A DNA stretch of 64,000 bases, taken from contig NW_026262734.1 of the NCBI RefSeq assembly GCF_021869535.1, positions 92,819,285-92,883,284 on the forward strand, given 5' to 3'. The notes under the pieces are model-generated. The model had not been told where the DNA came from and searched no databases. It saw only the letters and a list, made by a program, of their open reading frames with translations. Shown piece by piece: positions 25,101 through 34,290 of the stretch. Every line of letters starts with the position of its first letter. Position 1 is the stretch's first letter. The position numbers were made by a program, and so were the translations under genes. Source of the DNA: Mytilus californianus. Taxonomy: Eukaryota > Mollusca > Bivalvia > Mytilida > Mytilidae.

Positions 25101-28100
25101 GTTCACTATTAGTTCACTTGCCAAAATCATCAAGTGAGCTTTTCTCAAAACTTGGTGTCTGTTGTATGTCGTCGTCGTCCGTTACATTTTGCAAAAATCT
25201 TCAATTTCTGAAGCTACTGAATCAATTTAAACCAACCATCACAACGATCATCCTTATGATTATGTAGATTACAAAATGTATGCGATGACCCAGCTTTTAA
25301 ACCAATAAAGCCGACAAAGCTAAAACAGTACATAGGGATAAGTGAACTTATTATTTATTTATTTAAAATCTCTTATAGATAAACAAAATCTTACCTACTT
25401 ATTGTTTATATATGACACACTATAAAAGTTTCTGTTTTAAGATGTCAATTTCTAACACTTTTGGTGATTTTGTCAACGTCTATCTTAAATACTTGAATGC
25501 TAATATTGCAGATAGAATCTTTAAACAGCCAAAATTTTCTGTTAGACACGATATTCCAAAAGTCAACATGATTGAAATTTTTGAAAATATGTAATGCAAT
25601 CCAGTATAATGATATATTTTTAAGGATGTTTTTTATGAATAAAACTGCAATGAGTTAATATAAATAAAAAATATAAATCGAATGGCGAAACCAAAATTCA
25701 CAGCAGTCCAATAAATGCTACATGTATGCAGAAACAGACGATTGAGCATGATCTCAAATTCAAGTGAAGCAAACAGCTAAACGAATCTCACAATACACAT
25801 AGTACTATAGAGTAAAGAGATTTCTTTGCTGCCGTTATCAATTTAGAAGCATTTGAGACTGGATATGTTGATGAACATTAAAACAAGAAGATGTGAAAGA
25901 TTGCCCATGTGCTATCACCCGCTAGATATCAAAAGACAATTTATTATAAAACGTGCCTATTTAACGAAATCGGTGTTCCCTTGATATTGCGTTTATTTAT
26001 TATCAAATTGTAAATATTTTATTTATTTAAATAAATCATAGTTTTCTAAATGCAAAAATGAAATTAGAAAAACTATAAAATATCATGTTGCATTGTTTTA
26101 AAACCCGATCAATTTTTGAAATTAATTCAGAGATAAATAAAAGATTTCATAATACGCCTATTTCTAGACTAAGAAACAAACTTCAAGTACTTTCAAAGCG
26201 GTTTGTGTTTGTACCGCCCGACAAATCAGCCAACAATTTGGAGGTGGTATGCTGTAATTACTACACGGACGTTCTTAGAATGAAATGTTTACTCATCTAC
26301 ATTTAAGTCCAGACGCTCCAAAGGGAGTCATATAGTAAACAAACTCAATATAACCACATCACACCGTAATTAGATCTCTTCTGAATATGTGAAGGTCCAT
26401 ACTATATATTGGTTACCTAACTTGACAAAATAAAATATCGTTTCATCTAGGCCTCTAGTAAGTGTTCTACAACTAATCTTTTGATTAGTTCAATTACTAC
26501 TGTCAAAGAACTTATCATTAACTTTTGAAATAAATAAATGAAAATAGTGGAATTAACTATTTTAGAAGTGTAAAATATTCTTTGGATGTTTTAGATAAAC
26601 TACGTGCTTTTGATTGTCCTTTTGGTTCTGTTTACAGTTTTTTCTACTCTTTACACTACACTTCCACTCAATCTTATCAAACCAAAATTTTCCTATTTAA
26701 CAAATGGTAGTTTGGTAAATCTGAATGCAAATATATTTACTGCAACTAATTTAAAGCCTTCTTCTCTAATGAGAATGGACACTATGCTAGATATACTTAC
26801 TGAATTTGTGATTAGATGCTTGAAGCTGTTAACTTTCTCCTTGATAATATTTATGTACGTTTCGGCAACAAAGTTTATCGACAGGTTGTAGGTATTCATA
26901 TGGACACTTATTGCGCCCCTTTAATAGCAGACTTGTACTGTTATGAATCACAGTTTATGACCAAACTCAGTAAAGACCCGACTAAATTGAATTATATTGA
27001 TAAATTAAACAACACTTACCGTTAACTGATGATATTTTTTCAATAAATAATCAAATGTTTTCTCAATATACTGACGAAATTGAATCAAATGAACTTACTA
27101 TAAACTTTCTGTTTTTGGATGGTGATGTTCCTTTGGCACAATATTACAGTGTAATATATTACAAATAGCTCGATATGCCTATATCTATGTCTATCGTAAC
27201 GTTTTGGATTTCAATGAACGTTATTTATGTATGACTATTTTGTATTTGCATTGTATCATAGATCAAATTTATTCGTTCAGTGTATGTTCACTTGTGTTAA
27301 TATGTCTTTTGATTGATTTACGCCATTTCAATGGATAAGGTTAGTACCTATTAAAACGTTAAAACCAGCAGCAATTGTTTGCACCTGTCCTAAGTCTGGA
27401 ATCTGATGTTCAATAGTTGTCGTTTATTGATGTGGTTTATAAGTGTTTCTCGTTTCTCGTTTTTTATATAGATTAGACCGTTGATTTCCCGTTTGAATGG
27501 TTTTACACTACTAGTAATTTGTGGGGCCCTTTATAGCTTATTATTCGGTGTGAGCCAAGGCTCAGCGATGAAGAACGCACTTTGGCCTATAATGGTTTAC
27601 TTTTATATAAATTGTAACTTGGATGGAGAGTTGTTTCATTGGTAGTCACAGCACATTATATCTATAAATGATTACGTCAGGGATTTCGTTACCACTAATC
27701 ACTTTACAACTATACTAAATTCTTACATAGATATACAAATTTGGGGTTTGAAGTTTGGTTGCACCTGTATAAAACTTATTTCAAATGGGAAAGCACATCC
27801 TTATTTTTACGGAGATGTTGTTTACCGAGCCCGGAAATCTAGAAACGATCCAGGAAAACTTATCGATCCTTTAAATAAATTATTTGAAAAGGTGACCAAT
27901 TGAACACTGTTATTAGATCTTTGAATATTGTTTAATGGGTATTGATATTAAATTTGTTATTAGTAAATCAAAAGCAAACTAAATATTGTTATTATATACA
28001 TATGCACATTCATGGCCTTACAATCTATCGATATTTGTATCTTGGCATTGCACAAGGTCATGTTTTTCTTTGACTGTTAATGACGTCTGTTCACTAAATC

Positions 28101-31100
28101 TATTGAATGTTGGCAGTGTTCTGATTTAAAATTTAATCGTTAATGCATGAATTAGTTCTTATTGGATTTGAACTAGCTGTCAATAACTGTAAGTACTCTC
28201 AGATCTGTACTTAGTGCCTTTTTGCTGTTGGGATGTACAAGTACCCTCCACATTGTGTTTTTGTATCCGTCTGATGAGTTAAGCTTTTTTTAACGTTTTA
28301 TTCTGATGTTGTGCTGTTACACAACTATTTTAGGTTAGGGGAGGTTTGGGCACATGCTAACATTTTTACCCCGCCACAATCTGTGTGTGCCTGTCCTAAG
28401 TCAGGAGCCTGTAATTCAGTGGTTGTCGTTTGTTTGCTGTGTTACATATTTGCTTTTAGTTTATTATTTTGGAAATGAATTAGGCCGTAAGTTTGCTCGT
28501 TTGAATAGTTTTGCATTTGTCCTTTTGGGGCCTTTAATAGTTAACTTTGCGGTATGGGCTTCGTTGAAGGCAGTACGATGACCGATAGTTGTTAATTTCA
28601 GTGTCATTGGATCACTTGTGAAGAGTTTTCTCATTGGCAACGATACCTCATCTTCTTTTTTATAGGTATGTTTTTGTTGTTTTGTTTTCATTCCAGAACC
28701 ATTAGATACGAATACACATTAAACGAACGCCTAACAAAACAATGTACTATCAATCAAAGATAATCTTCACCCCAAATGTGACCTACATAATTATACTTAT
28801 TAACGGGTATGTACTTGTATGAGCAACACGACAGGTACCACATGTGGAGTACCTGCGATCATTCTCAGATGTTGTTGGGATTCGTGTTCGTAGTCGTTAG
28901 TTGTCCATACTGTTGTTTGTCTTAAGGTTTTTTTCATTAATATACGCCCGTTTATGGTATAAATTAACACTTTTGACAATAACTCAAAAAATCTTTCAAC
29001 AATTTTCAGGATATTTTGGCGAACACATGGTGAACTGTTTATATCTATTGATTTAAACTCCCTTTCAGTCTTATCCAATTTTTAGATTTTCCGAGTTGTC
29101 GGATTTTATTAGTCAGAAGTAGGGGATTTTTAAGGTCCCTCTAGATCTTTAAAATATCTTATTATACGTTGAGTATTTGAACTTGATTCAATAAAAAAAT
29201 TTCAGGTGAAACTTAAAAACGCTTTGAGCAGTTAGTGACTTGTTTACACCTATATAAGTAACCTCCCTTTTTATTAATAAATTTCTGATATGACATTGCG
29301 GAGCATTGGAACATTATTTATTGGAAAATGGTCAAAAACTGACACTATTTCTCATTTCTGAAAGGACATTGCGGAGCATTGGAACATTATTTATTGGAAA
29401 ATGGTCAAAAACTGACACTTTTTCTAATTTTGGACGGTTATAGAATTTAATTCGTTCAACCATCGAGGCCAAAAATTTTACGAAATTATTTATGTTTTAT
29501 GCAAATGGGTATCTTTGTGTATGTATGTCTTTATTTGTCATGACGTTGACAGTTTATTTCCCACCCCTCTTTAAGCTAGATTTTGCAGAATACTATGTAT
29601 TGTAGGTTCAGTATGTTTTTTTTTATTGTTTCAAATGTAATAGTTGTCTGCACGCATGGTATCTTTGTGATATTTTTCGTAATTTTTAATTCTTTTTGCA
29701 CTTGAAAAAAAATAGCACTCATTCCGGATTCAAATTGACTGTTATCGCTGCATGTTTTGATGACGAAAACATTTGAAGCACTTTCGTTTTACACCTCGGT
29801 TGAGTATTGTACTGTTAGTAATATGCAAAACATACAGAAGAAACTCTGTATTTGTAAAATTACAGAGAGTGATATAACAACAGAATCGGATAAGCACAAT
29901 GAATATGTGAGAAAATTAAGGATATGGGGTTATGAGTTGTTTGTTACTCTGAAATAGCTTTCAATAACTGTGTTCATTCGGATTGGTACTTTATGTCTAA
30001 AGTCTTTATGTTAGTTGTTGGTGTGTTGTGTATCTACTGATTAGTTAAGTCTTCAACTGATTTTTATTGTTTGAATCTAAAGATGTTATGCTGTCGCAAA
30101 AAAAATCATCGATAAGAAGGAGGGTTAAGTGGCTACTGACACGTTTAACCCGGCAACATTGTGTGTGACATTGTATGTCCCAACTAAGAAGCCTGTAATT
30201 TAATGGTTGTCGGTTTTTACTCTTTATCCTATTTGTTTTTAGTTGTTGTTGTTTTGTACATGAATGTTTCTCGTGTTAATTTTGGTATCGGGGCCTTCGT
30301 TATTTATAGCTTGCTATGCAGTAAAGGGTATTCTCAGTGTTAAAGGCTGTGCGAATACCTATATTTGCTAACATCGACGTCATTTTGTATCTGATGAATA
30401 ATTTTGTCTTTAACAATCTTACCACGTCTCCTGAATTTGTATTATCTTCGAATGAGAGCAATGCCCTTTAACTTTAAATTTTATCATATTTCACCTTATT
30501 GTAAATAACGTTAGACAGTATGCTTGCTGTTGATATTTAAACCTTTGAAGCTATAAAAAACCGCATTACTTGTTGCTAAAGCTAATAAATACAAAATGAC
30601 ATACTTGCCAAGAATGTCATTATATCTGCTGCAAAAGCTGTATCTTCTGCGATTCCTTGACATCTGTACAGTCCTTGGTCATTTGTGGAAAAGTTTTGAA
30701 TTACAAGGTTGTATTCACCATCACTGTGGTTACCGATGGTTTCAAGTTTTTGCTGATGATCATTGGACACTATCAGATTGTTACTGCTTAGAAGTTTCAA
30801 TTCTTCACCTTTCATCCAAAGAAGAGGAAAACTAGATGACTTGTACGGGCACTGGATAACTGCTATCGAGCCTTCTTTGAAATACTTTGTAATGACGTTA
30901 CATTGATATAAACAAACTAAAACAAATGATAAAAAAATATAAAATGTAAAGGGTTCTCTAAAGATTTTCTTTCATTGTTGGGGGAATCTTCAAAAGGCTA
31001 TTTCCTTGCATGCTCAATTTCTGATTGCCCACCAGAAGTATTTGAATGTACTATAGTACCAATACCTTTTATTGGGAGGAAGGTGTGTTTATTGTCAGTA

Positions 31101-33981
31101 ATGTTGGTTTTAACTCAGCAATCATTAGTGTTTAATGAGGGTTTTATAAGACGAACAAAAATATGAAATCTTTAAGTGTGCGAAATAAATAATCAAAGCT
31201 TTTTGAACATTATTTTAACATTAACCCAATTTTTACTCAAAATAGAGTTATAAGAAGTAAAACAACAAAAATATAGATGATGGAATTATTATCTTCAACA
31301 GAGTAAAATAAGAAATCGAGCATCTCTTAAGAACATCTAACAGGCATTATTCTGTTTTTGGAATCACAAAATGAATGTTTTAATACATTTGATAAATTCC
31401 TGTATATAGATATAAGAAGATGTGGTTTGAGTGCCCATGAGACAACTCTCCATCCAAGTCACAATGTATAAAGGTAAACCACAAAAGGTCAAAGTACGGT
31501 CTTCAACACGGAGCCATGGCTCACACCGAAAAACGAACGTTAAAGGGCCTCAAATAATGACTAGTGTAAAACCATTCAAACGGGAAAACCAACGGTCTGA
31601 TTTATATGCAAAACGAGAAACGAGAAACACTTATGAACCACATCAACAAATCTATGTTTCCAGGGCTTACATCTAATAATTTCAGCACAATCTCTACTGA
31701 TAGGTTTTTGGGTTGTTTACACGAAAATCTGTTTGAAGATACTTCTGTTTCAATCTCAAAAAGTATCTTTTCATCATTGTGATATCTTTTTAATCTATAT
31801 ACTATGGTCTATATATTCGGGACCAAATATGTTCCTTACCGAACTTACTCCTTTTTAATTTTGTAAATGCGAGTAAAACCACCACTTTTAAATTACCGAT
31901 TTTTTAAATCTGAACATATATTGAAAAAAAAACATGTTTTTCGATATGTTAGATTTTTATGTAACCCTATGCCCTATGTCAATCATTTACGAAATGGTTC
32001 GCGTTCAACCATGGTTCGATAAAATCGTTTTTAGTAGACAAATCTGCATTCAGAAAATTTACTTATGGTATTCTAAACCCTTAATTCACTAAAGGAAGTG
32101 ATTATGTGATATTAAACAACCAATGTCTATTCAAAAGTCGCACTTTTGCTCACAAAGTTCAACCGAAAGTATAAAGACTCTAGTAGAAAAATTTTGTAAA
32201 TGCGAGTAAAACCACCACTTTTAAATTACCGATTTTTTAAATCTGAACATATATTGAAAAAAAACATGTTTTTCGATATGTTAGATTTTTATGTAACCCT
32301 ATGCCCTATGTCAATCATTTACGAAATGGTTCGCGTTCAACCATGGTTCGATAAAATCATTTTTAGTAGACAAATCTGCATTCAGAAAATTTACTTATGG
32401 TATTCTAAACCCTTAATTCACTAAAGGAAGTGATTATGTGATATTAAACAACCAATGTCTATTCAAAAGTCGCACTTTTGCTGACAAAGTTCTACCGAAA
32501 GTATGAAGACTCTAGTAGAAAAAAAAAATCAGTATCTAATGCACAAATAATACAAGATGGTCTAAATTTATATATTCTAGAATCCTTTTATTTACTCTAC
32601 AGTTTTCCATTTTTTGTCTTCGTACTACATTGTAAAATGTTTCTTGGTCATATGACTTTTTAACGTGACTCGGTATTTCATACATACCGCTATCGGGTTT
32701 TTGACGTTGGGTGTTCCTGATGCAGATGAGTCCAGAGGTGAGGTTTTGGTGCAATAGAATATTAATGTCTTGTTTCCATTTGCATTTACATTTTACTAAA
32801 GTTTGTATTTTATCGAAAAAGTGTATCAATGCGTTATGTATTATCAATGACATAAATGTTTTTGTTAGCTTCTTTGTCAATTTTTTCTTGCAACTACATC
32901 AACCTTTTTGTTGGCGTCTTTGTAAGATTTGTTAGTATGTTTGTTTAAATGTTTTAGTTGTTTGTAAGTGATGTATATTAAAACAGTTTTCGATGCTGGA
33001 TCCCAATCTTTGTCAAATGAACCTGTTAAGTTTGTTTGGGTTGTTCGCCCAATTGTGTCAAAATAACGGAACTTTAATCAACTGTCATACAAATGGAAGG
33101 GTTAGCTAGAGTCAGCAACAAGTTTTAACCTATCATTTTCTTAGAAAAGGACTGTGTACTGATTGATAATTTAGTCTTAGATGCATGATTTTTTTTAATT
33201 AGTTGTTAGTGCCTTTGAACTAGCTGTCAGTAACTGCAAGTACTCTCAGATCTGTTCTCAGTGTCTTTTTGTTGTTGGGATATACAAGTACCCGGCAACG
33301 GCCACTCTGTGTAGTAGTTATATTTGTATCCATCTGCTGAGTTAAGCCTTTTTCAACTGATTTGTATAGTTCTCTCTTATATTGTAATGTTACACCACTG
33401 TCCCAGGTCAGGGGGAGGGTTGGGATCCCGCTAGCATGTTTAAACCCGCCACATTCTGTATGTATGTGCCTGTCCCAAGTCAGGAGCCTGTAATTCAGTG
33501 GTTGTCGTTTGTTGATATGTTACATGTTGTTTTTCGTTATTTTTTGTACATAAAAAAGGCCGTTAGTTTTCTCGTTTGAATTGTTTTACATTTGTCATTT
33601 TGGGACATTTTATAGCTGACTATGCGGTATGGGCTTTGCTCATTGTTGAAGGCCGTACGGTGACCTATAGTTGTTAATTTCTGTGTCATTTGGTCTCTTG
33701 TGGAGAGTTGTCTCATTGGTATTTATACCACATCTTCTTTTTTATAAGCAAGAAACTGTTGTTTTTTTTCATTCGATTTGTTGGTTGATAAAGTTTTTTT
33801 ATTACTTTGGAGTTCGGTGTTTTGTTGTTATACGTTTTTGAAAGTGTTTTAAACGTAAACATGACATGTATTTGAATGTTTATATTTGTGAAATTCCTAT
33901 TTACTTACAAAAATTAAAGGACAATATGACCAGGATAACTAAGACATGGGATGTCATGTCAACTTGAATATCATATTTCAT
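12475..33981 (-). CDS. Type I transmembrane Ig-superfamily receptor with ITIM-like tail (9 exons)
   Basis: Coding exons on the minus strand are 33981-33909, 30916-30605, 23718-23437, 20768-20511, 19499-19200, 18794-18516, 16282-15884, 14674-14570 and 13118-12475. All eight introns have GT/AG borders and are phase 1. The exon lengths sum to 2652 bases, exactly 884 codons with the stop, and no exon has an internal stop. The product is 883 residues: signal peptide (1-24), six Ig-like domains (about 25-600), membrane segment (about 645-667) and cytoplasmic tail (670-883). The tail contains S-E-Y-A-E-I (Y686), S-V-Y-L-E-V (Y735) and L-S-Y-F-N-V (Y827), each fitting the ITIM pattern [IVLS]xYxx[ILV], plus YEQL at Y868. 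In known ITIM receptors such motifs recruit SH2 phosphatases. A role in adhesion or immune recognition is inference. I do not recognise a named orthologue. Confidence 0.87.
13119..14569. other. Gene 1 intron 8
   Basis: Phase-1 intron between the tail and membrane exons. AT-rich, no recognised element and no further exon. Confidence 0.7.
14570..14674 (-). CDS. Gene 1 exon 8: transmembrane segment
   Basis: Residues 635-669, 105 bases, phase 1 on both sides, acceptor 'atgttttcag' and donor 'G|GTATTACT'. It encodes a hydrophobic run of about 22 residues (from IHFVISGFVF to GAIFCW) followed by IRK, a positive stop-transfer signal on the cytoplasmic side. Confidence 0.88.
14675..15883. other. Gene 1 intron 7
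   Basis: Phase-1 intron. It holds the dispersed repeat at 15200-15447, followed at 15540-15620 by a fragment resembling the 3' tail seen at 45000-45240 and 49000-49350 ('gggactttccgttt...ttttcggagtt'). Confidence 0.65.
15200..15447 (-). repeat. Dispersed repeat with internal palindrome, copy 2
   Basis: Inverted copy of 10190-10440. The internal hairpin here is 'gaattattcacttgcaagtg' followed by 'aataattc', a perfect palindrome about the central 'ttgcaa'. The two copies, with the 3' part of gene 1 between them, are opposed across about 5 kb. Confidence 0.6.
15884..16282 (-). CDS. Gene 1 exon 7: Ig domain 6 plus membrane-proximal stalk
   Basis: Residues 502-634, 399 bases, phase 1 on both sides, acceptor 'attttcag' and donor 'G|GTATGATA'. 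'RSIDWYEHG' and 'HAIYICQITNVYGS' match the Ig C and F strands, but the first cysteine is absent (the B strand reads 'ILLSVYMF'). The last 40 or so residues are a Thr/Glu-rich stalk without domain features, leading into the membrane exon. Confidence 0.83.
16283..18515. other. Gene 1 intron 6
   Basis: Phase-1 intron with a short hairpin element at 18170-18391. The rest is AT-rich with no gene that I can support. Confidence 0.65.
18170..18391. mobile_element. MITE with 'tactgt...aacc' inverted ends
   Basis: The left end 'tactgttaaccaacata' and right end 'aagtttgtttacagta' are near-perfect inverses, and each is followed inwards by gcga-type words. The 222-bp element is full of 'cgcgaaa' and 'ttcgcg' motifs in both orientations. 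It is non-coding, so it would depend on a transposase in trans. Ends of this kind are common in animal MITEs. Confidence 0.7.
18516..18794 (-). CDS. Gene 1 exon 6: Ig domain 5
   Basis: Residues 409-501, 279 bases, phase 1 on both sides, acceptor 'ctccatag' and donor 'G|GTAGGC'. 'NLTLSCIL' gives the first cysteine, 'SHWINK' the tryptophan and 'DFGTYECNW' the second cysteine. Several N-glycosylation sequons are present (NLT, NKT, NVT, NTS). Confidence 0.88.
18868..18945 (-). repeat. Family 1 repeat, short fragment in intron 5
   Basis: The end of a family-1 copy: 'acaaattgtgacttggatg', 'agttgtctcattggcat' and 'cacatcttctta'. Intron 5 (18795-19199) holds nothing else. Confidence 0.65.
19200..19499 (-). 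CDS. Gene 1 exon 5: Ig domain 4, disulfide lost
   Basis: Residues 309-408, 300 bases, phase 1 on both sides, acceptor 'aatttcag' and donor 'CAG|GTATG'. The pattern of an Ig domain is present (valine-rich B strand followed by 'SNPKP', Trp in 'DDWII', and 'EQYGVYLILVRNQYGS' as the F-G strands). The B-strand cysteine is Ser/Ile and the F-strand cysteine is Leu. A single other cysteine sits in 'TVSCLN'. The frame is intact, so this looks like a selected degenerate domain and not a pseudo-exon. Confidence 0.8.
19500..20510. other. Gene 1 intron 4
   Basis: Phase-1 intron. It contains a poly-C tract near 19904-19920 and no gene or recognised repeat. Confidence 0.6.
20511..20768 (-). CDS. Gene 1 exon 4: Ig domain 3 (I-set)
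   Basis: Residues 223-308, 258 bases, phase 1 on both sides, acceptor 'ttttag' and donor 'C|GTAAGAAA'. All hallmarks are present: Cys247, Trp260 and D-S-G-I-Y-A-C ending at Cys290. This is the most canonical Ig domain of the gene. Confidence 0.92.
21162..21530. repeat. Degenerate tandem array with inverted ends
   Basis: Units of about 65 bases begin with 'aactcgcc' or close variants and continue 'ctta...tgaaaaa...ggtaaaatcccattgaa'. Starts are near 21163, 21235, 21291 and 21342. The right end (about 21465-21520) carries the same words inverted ('gcgagttggttaaatagtgg'), so the array is flanked by an opposed unit. Confidence 0.55.
21551..21631 (+). tRNA. tRNA-like sequence, probable pseudogene or SINE head
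   Basis: An A-box match (tggtgtagggg, 21561-21571) is followed about 43 bases later by a B-box match (agttcgaatcc, 21605-21615), the spacing of an intronless tRNA gene. A run of nine Ts starts right after it, a pol III terminator. However, the acceptor stem pairs poorly in the standard register and I cannot draw a clean anticodon arm, so a functional tRNA is unlikely. It may be the source or head of a SINE. Confidence 0.35.
23437..23718 (-). CDS. Gene 1 exon 3: Ig domain 2
   Basis: Residues 129-222, 282 bases, phase 1 on both sides, acceptor 'gtttcag' and donor 'A|GTGAGTAA'. 'HELTCLVSNGIPSAQIVLNID' and 'KPITCTANQ' give the two Ig cysteines, but the usual core tryptophan is replaced in the C strand (IVLNI). 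This resembles a C2 or I-type domain of the kind seen in second domains of adhesion receptors. Confidence 0.82.
24335..24725 (+). repeat. Dispersed 3'-end fragment with 'gttcagtctttagttttcta'
   Basis: This block is a diverged, opposite-strand relative of the sequence duplicated at 56022-56570. Shared words include the 'gtgttgttcagtctttagtt' box and the 'acaccacc/gcaccac' region. It resembles the 3' untranslated end of a reverse-transcribing element. Confidence 0.45.
24733..25115 (+). repeat. Short dispersed repeat family 1, near full copy
   Basis: It starts 'agaagatgtggtatgagtgc' and continues with 'aactctccatccaagtca', 'aagtacggtcttcaacacgg'-type words, 'gggaaaaccaatgg' and 'ggacaggtgcaaacaaatgc'. 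With the copy at 51680 it defines a family of about 380 bp. Non-coding. Confidence 0.75.
25118..25268 (+). repeat. Dispersed repeat fragment with 'gtcgtcgtccgt'
   Basis: The order 'tcacttgccaaaatcatcaa', 'cttggtgtctgt', 'gtcgtcgtccgtta' and 'aaaaatcttc' matches a dispersed repeat I know from bivalve genomes. There is only one copy in the window, so this is from recognition alone. Confidence 0.4.
26085..27905 (+). pseudogene. Penelope-like reverse transcriptase pseudogene
   Basis: Pieces of one reverse transcriptase lie in order but in different frames. 'RFVFVPPDKSANN' (about 26200) is the N-terminal palm motif, 'FFSTLYTTLPLNLI' (26640) the next, and 'VVGIHMDTYCAPLIADLY' (26890) the GIPMGT-type motif with two substitutions. 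The catalytic YLDD region (about 27020) is destroyed by a one-base shift beside a stop. 'FLFLDGDVP' (27110) and 'GDVVYRARKSRNDPGKL' (27810) belong to the C-terminal part. A family-1 repeat (27350-27665) interrupts the end. Placement in the Penelope-like class is my best reading; another RT class is possible. Non-functional. Confidence 0.75.
27350..27665 (-). repeat. Family 1 repeat nested in the RT pseudogene
   Basis: Reverse copy with 'cctgtcctaagtct', 'gtgtttctcgtttctcgttt', 'ggttttacacta' and 'cttggatggagagttg'. It separates two parts of the reverse-transcriptase remnant, so it inserted after that element. Confidence 0.75.
28130..28662 (+). repeat. Long dispersed repeat family 2, forward copy
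   Basis: Collinear with 33165-33745 and inverse to 4173-4745. Landmarks are 'agtactctcagatctgt', 'gttgggatgtacaagtaccc', 'tgtcctaagtcaggagcctg', 'tagttgttaatttcagtgtc' and 'catcttctttttt'. Confidence 0.75.
28800..28995 (+). repeat. Fragment with 'gtaccacatgtggagta' box
   Basis: The words 'caggtaccacatgtggagt', 'tcgtgttcgtagtcgttagt' and 'attaatatacgcccg' resemble the repeat at 56022-56570 read in the opposite direction. Diverged; limits approximate. Confidence 0.35.
29292..29437 (+). repeat. Two-copy 73-bp tandem duplication
   Basis: 'gacattgcggagcattggaa' occurs at 29292 and again at 29365, and the following 45 bases are identical in both. The second copy then diverges. Apparently recent. 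Confidence 0.85.
30120..30370 (+). repeat. Diverged family 2-like fragment
   Basis: It carries 'aacccggcaacattgtgtgt', 'aagaagcctgtaatttaatg' and 'ggttgtcggttt' in the order of the middle of family 2, with many changes. Confidence 0.4.
30605..30916 (-). CDS. Gene 1 exon 2: Ig domain 1 (V-type)
   Basis: Residues 25-128, 312 bases, phase 1 on both sides, acceptor 'gttttag' and donor 'A|GTATGT'. Conserved Ig residues are visible: Cys47 in 'VIQCPY', Trp58 in 'LLWMKG', and the D-x-G-x-Y-x-C motif ending at Cys110. This is the most membrane-distal domain and the likely ligand-facing one. Confidence 0.88.
31405..31662 (+). repeat. Short dispersed repeat family 1, 3'-truncated copy
   Basis: Matches the first 260 bases of the family: 'agaagatgtggtttgagtgc', 'aactctccatccaagtca', 'gggaaaaccaacgg' and 'aaacgagaaacgagaaacac'. 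It stops at 'catcaacaaa'. Confidence 0.75.
31857..32522 (+). repeat. 333-bp near-identical tandem duplication
   Basis: The block starting at 31861 'ttgtaaatgcgagtaaaacc' is repeated from 32194. The copies run to 'agactctagtagaaaaa' with very few differences by eye (one A in an A-run and single changes such as 'aaaatcg/aaaatca', 'gctcac/gctgac' and 'ttcaac/ttctac'). Both carry the same partial open frame, so it is not an exon duplication of gene 1. Confidence 0.9.
33165..33745 (+). repeat. Long dispersed repeat family 2, forward copy
   Basis: Collinear with 28130-28662 but slightly longer at the 5' side ('gattgataatttagtcttag', also present inverted near 4720-4735). It ends 'accacatcttcttttttata'. 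It sits about 160 bases upstream of the signal-peptide exon's donor, in intron 1. Confidence 0.78.
33909..33981 (-). CDS. Gene 1 exon 1: signal peptide
   Basis: The exon starts with ATG and encodes 24 residues with a hydrophobic run (VLVILVILSFNF), then meets a strong donor, GTAAGTAA. It ends in phase 1 with a T that completes a Phe codon with exon 2. A second in-frame Met at residue 9 gives an even more typical signal peptide and could be the real start. A 5' UTR exon may lie upstream. The assignment to this gene rests on phase, strand and the missing N-terminus of exon 2. Confidence 0.72.
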
Positions 33982-34290
33982 CTTTACTCCGAATTCTACA
34001 AGGGAAGCATATTATCTATAAGCGATGTATAACAACAGTTCAAAGGTACAACTGTCATATAAGACCTGAAGTAGGAATATGATAAATGTGTTTTCATACT
34101 GTCCAGGGTTATTTGATTTTCGCACTTAAATGTTTGACTTATACATTGTTACAGTACTTTCGAGGCTTATTTTGTGTGTCAACATAGAAACAGCTATTTA
34201 GCAAAGACCAAATAATGTGGATGTAAGTAAATATGGGTAAACGCACACCCTTTAACAATGAGTAAAGCCCATATCCGATATATATAGATT

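Larger units (their letters stand above)
23719..30604. other. Gene 1 intron 2, repeat-rich
   Basis: A 6.9-kb phase-1 intron. It holds a dispersed 3'-end fragment (24335-24725), family-1 copies (24733, 27350), a reverse-transcriptase pseudogene (26085-27905), a family-2 copy (28130-28662), a 73-bp duplication (29292-29437) and a degenerate family-2-like piece (30120-30370). I find no further Ig exon in it. Confidence 0.6.
30917..33908. other. Gene 1 intron 1, repeat-rich
   Basis: A phase-1 intron between the signal-peptide exon and the first Ig exon. It holds a family-1 copy (31405-31662), a 333-bp tandem duplication (31857-32522) and a family-2 copy (33165-33745). A block at 33060-33150 resembles the element tail at 45000-45240. 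Confidence 0.6.

Noticed and set aside
28354-28581. 75-codon frame with membrane-like sequence
   Set aside because: It lies within family-2 repeat sequence, and the corresponding frame is broken in the other copies.
31431-31676. Plus-strand K/R-rich 81-codon frame
   Set aside because: Lies within a family-1 repeat copy; other copies have stops in this frame.
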